From Alcaligenaceae bacterium (GTDB taxonomy: Bacteria > Pseudomonadota > Gammaproteobacteria > Burkholderiales > Burkholderiaceae): DNA of 7,053 nucleotides. Of this stretch, positions 6,207 through 7,053 are shown in pieces (position 1 is the stretch's first letter; every line of letters starts with the position of its first letter). The notes under the pieces are model-generated. The model was not told the DNA's origin and made no database searches. It saw only the letters and a program-made list of their open reading frames with translations. The stretch is taken from positions 1 to 7,053 of the forward strand of contig CANFEI010000055.1 of the NCBI GenBank assembly GCA_947445495.1. The letters are read 5' to 3'. Both the position numbers and the translations under genes were made by a program.

Positions 6207-7046
6207 GTGAATCCTCCTGAGCACGTATTAAGCACGCCCTATCGTAATGACGCGGGCCATTACGTAGAGCCTAAGATCAATTGGCTCTCAAAAAAATCTC
6301 TAACTCTCTTTTTTACTTTGCTCGCTACACTTGGCTTTTTTGTTTTGTCTTGGCGTCTAAGTGAAATAGATCCTGTCCGTTTGATTGAAGGTCTTCCTAG
6401 ATTATTTCGTTGGGCCTCGAAAGCTTGGCCACCTCAAACAAACGAAATAGGCATCATGCTGTACCGAGCCGCTGAAACAGTCGCCATCGCAACTGTCGCC
6501 ACGACCCTCGCCACACTCATCGCGTTTCCTCTGAGCATCCTTGTTTCAAAAAATATCACGCCCTATCCGTTCATTGGCTTACCTTTCCGACTAGCAATCA
6601 ACACTTTTCGTGGTGTAGACACGGTTGTTTTTGCTTTGTTGTTTGTGGCGGCCGTTGGACTCGGACCCTTTGCTGGCGTCCTTGGCATGTTAATTCACTC
6701 AGTCGGCGTGATCGCTAAACTTAACAGTGAGGCCATCGAGACGATACCAAGTGCCCCCCTTGATGCAACCGCGATGACGGGTGCCAAAAAAAGTAGTGTC
6801 ATCGTCTGGGGGTTGATTCCTTCTGTCTTTCCAAATCTTTCGTCCGTCTCTCTCTACGTATGGGAAGCCAATGTCCGAACTTCCACCATTCTAGGTATTG
6901 TGGGAGCAGGCGGGATCGGTATTGAAATTAAAGCCGCTATCGATCTACTTGATTTTTCAAGGCTGTTTACGTTAACGGTCATCGTATTATTGATGGTCAC
7001 TATCATTGATCAGATCAGCGCCTACATCAGAGGCAAATTAGTGTGA
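6207..7046 (+). CDS. phnE: PhnE-type phosphonate ABC transporter permease
   Basis: This inner-membrane permease would form the channel for the solute delivered by the PhnD-type protein. It has 279 residues, normal for the family. Hydrophobic segments are seen near 31-49, 89-113, 137-172 (probably two spans) and 253-272; 226-246 may add another. The ATPase-contact (EAA-type) loop lies at 174-205: EAIETIPSAPLDATAMTGA, then WGLIPSVFPN. It is followed by the PhnE signature ANVRTSTILGIVGAGGIGIE (221-240). The GTG at 6207 is the start: the frame upstream is closed by TAA at 6156-6158 and holds no ATG or GTG, and the first in-frame ATG (MLYRAAE, residue 84) would remove the first span. GGA at 6192-6194 is a weak, distant ribosome site, so translation may be low. 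The stop TGA overlaps a GTG by GTGA, suggesting that another gene follows. No ATPase gene is in the window. Confidence 0.92.
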   Translation: MNPPEHVLSTPYRNDAGHYVEPKINWLSKKSLTLFFTLLATLGFFVLSWRLSEIDPVRLIEGLPRLFRWASKAWPPQTNEIGIMLYRAAETVAIATVATTLATLIAFPLSILVSKNITPYPFIGLPFRLAINTFRGVDTVVFALLFVAAVGLGPFAGVLGMLIHSVGVIAKLNSEAIETIPSAPLDATAMTGAKKSSVIVWGLIPSVFPNLSSVSLYVWEANVRTSTILGIVGAGGIGIEIKAAIDLLDFSRLFTLTVIVLLMVTIIDQISAYIRGKLV

Positions 7047-7053
7047 AGCCGGA
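7043..7053 (+). CDS. Possible start of the next transporter gene, cut by the window end
   Basis: GTG at 7043-7045 overlaps the permease TGA in the form GTGA, a common translational-coupling arrangement. It would read V-K-P before the window ends. In phn-type operons a second permease or the ATPase could come next. Only three codons are visible and no ribosome site is evident, so this is a guess from arrangement. Confidence 0.25.

Overview
The window looks like an accessory transport-and-catabolism region of a betaproteobacterium, most likely Burkholderiales. The main clue is the presence of two separate Bug-type (TctC family) periplasmic binding proteins with no TctA/TctB membrane partners in view. 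Large sets of such orphan genes are typical of Bordetella, Cupriavidus, Polaromonas and their relatives. The genus cannot be read from the sequence.

Left part (1-2146, + strand): the 3' part of a Bug-type binding protein is followed 29 bases later by a complete amidase-signature hydrolase, probably in one operon. These two genes are clearly GC-rich. Next on the + strand (2213-3121) is a member of the isocitrate lyase/PEP mutase superfamily, of visibly lower GC. It meets the next gene head-on across a 47-base gap that holds a strong hairpin, probably a two-way terminator.

Middle part (3169-4981, - strand): a complete Bug-type binding protein is transcribed first, followed by a cysteine hydrolase of the isochorismatase/N-carbamoylsarcosine amidase type. 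Binding protein, amide hydrolases and a carbon-carbon lyase-type enzyme together suggest uptake and breakdown of an amide-bearing organic acid. The substrate is not determined, and the joint pathway is inference.

Right part (4982-7053, + strand): a 287-base divergent intergenic region precedes a PhnD-type phosphonate/phosphite/phosphate binding protein and a PhnE-type permease. The intergenic region contains no convincing gene. It holds a candidate sigma70 promoter and a tandem TTGT[C/A]A repeat with an 11-base period that resembles a PHO box. A 13-bp hairpin with a GAAA loop lies between the binding protein and the permease. No ATPase gene is in the window; the permease stop overlaps a GTG that may start the next gene.

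All families here are recognisable, and no clearly new system is visible. The points most worth a second look are the PHO-box-like repeat, the altered active-site motifs of the lyase-family protein and of the PhnD-type protein, the inter-gene hairpin, and the composition change near 2147.
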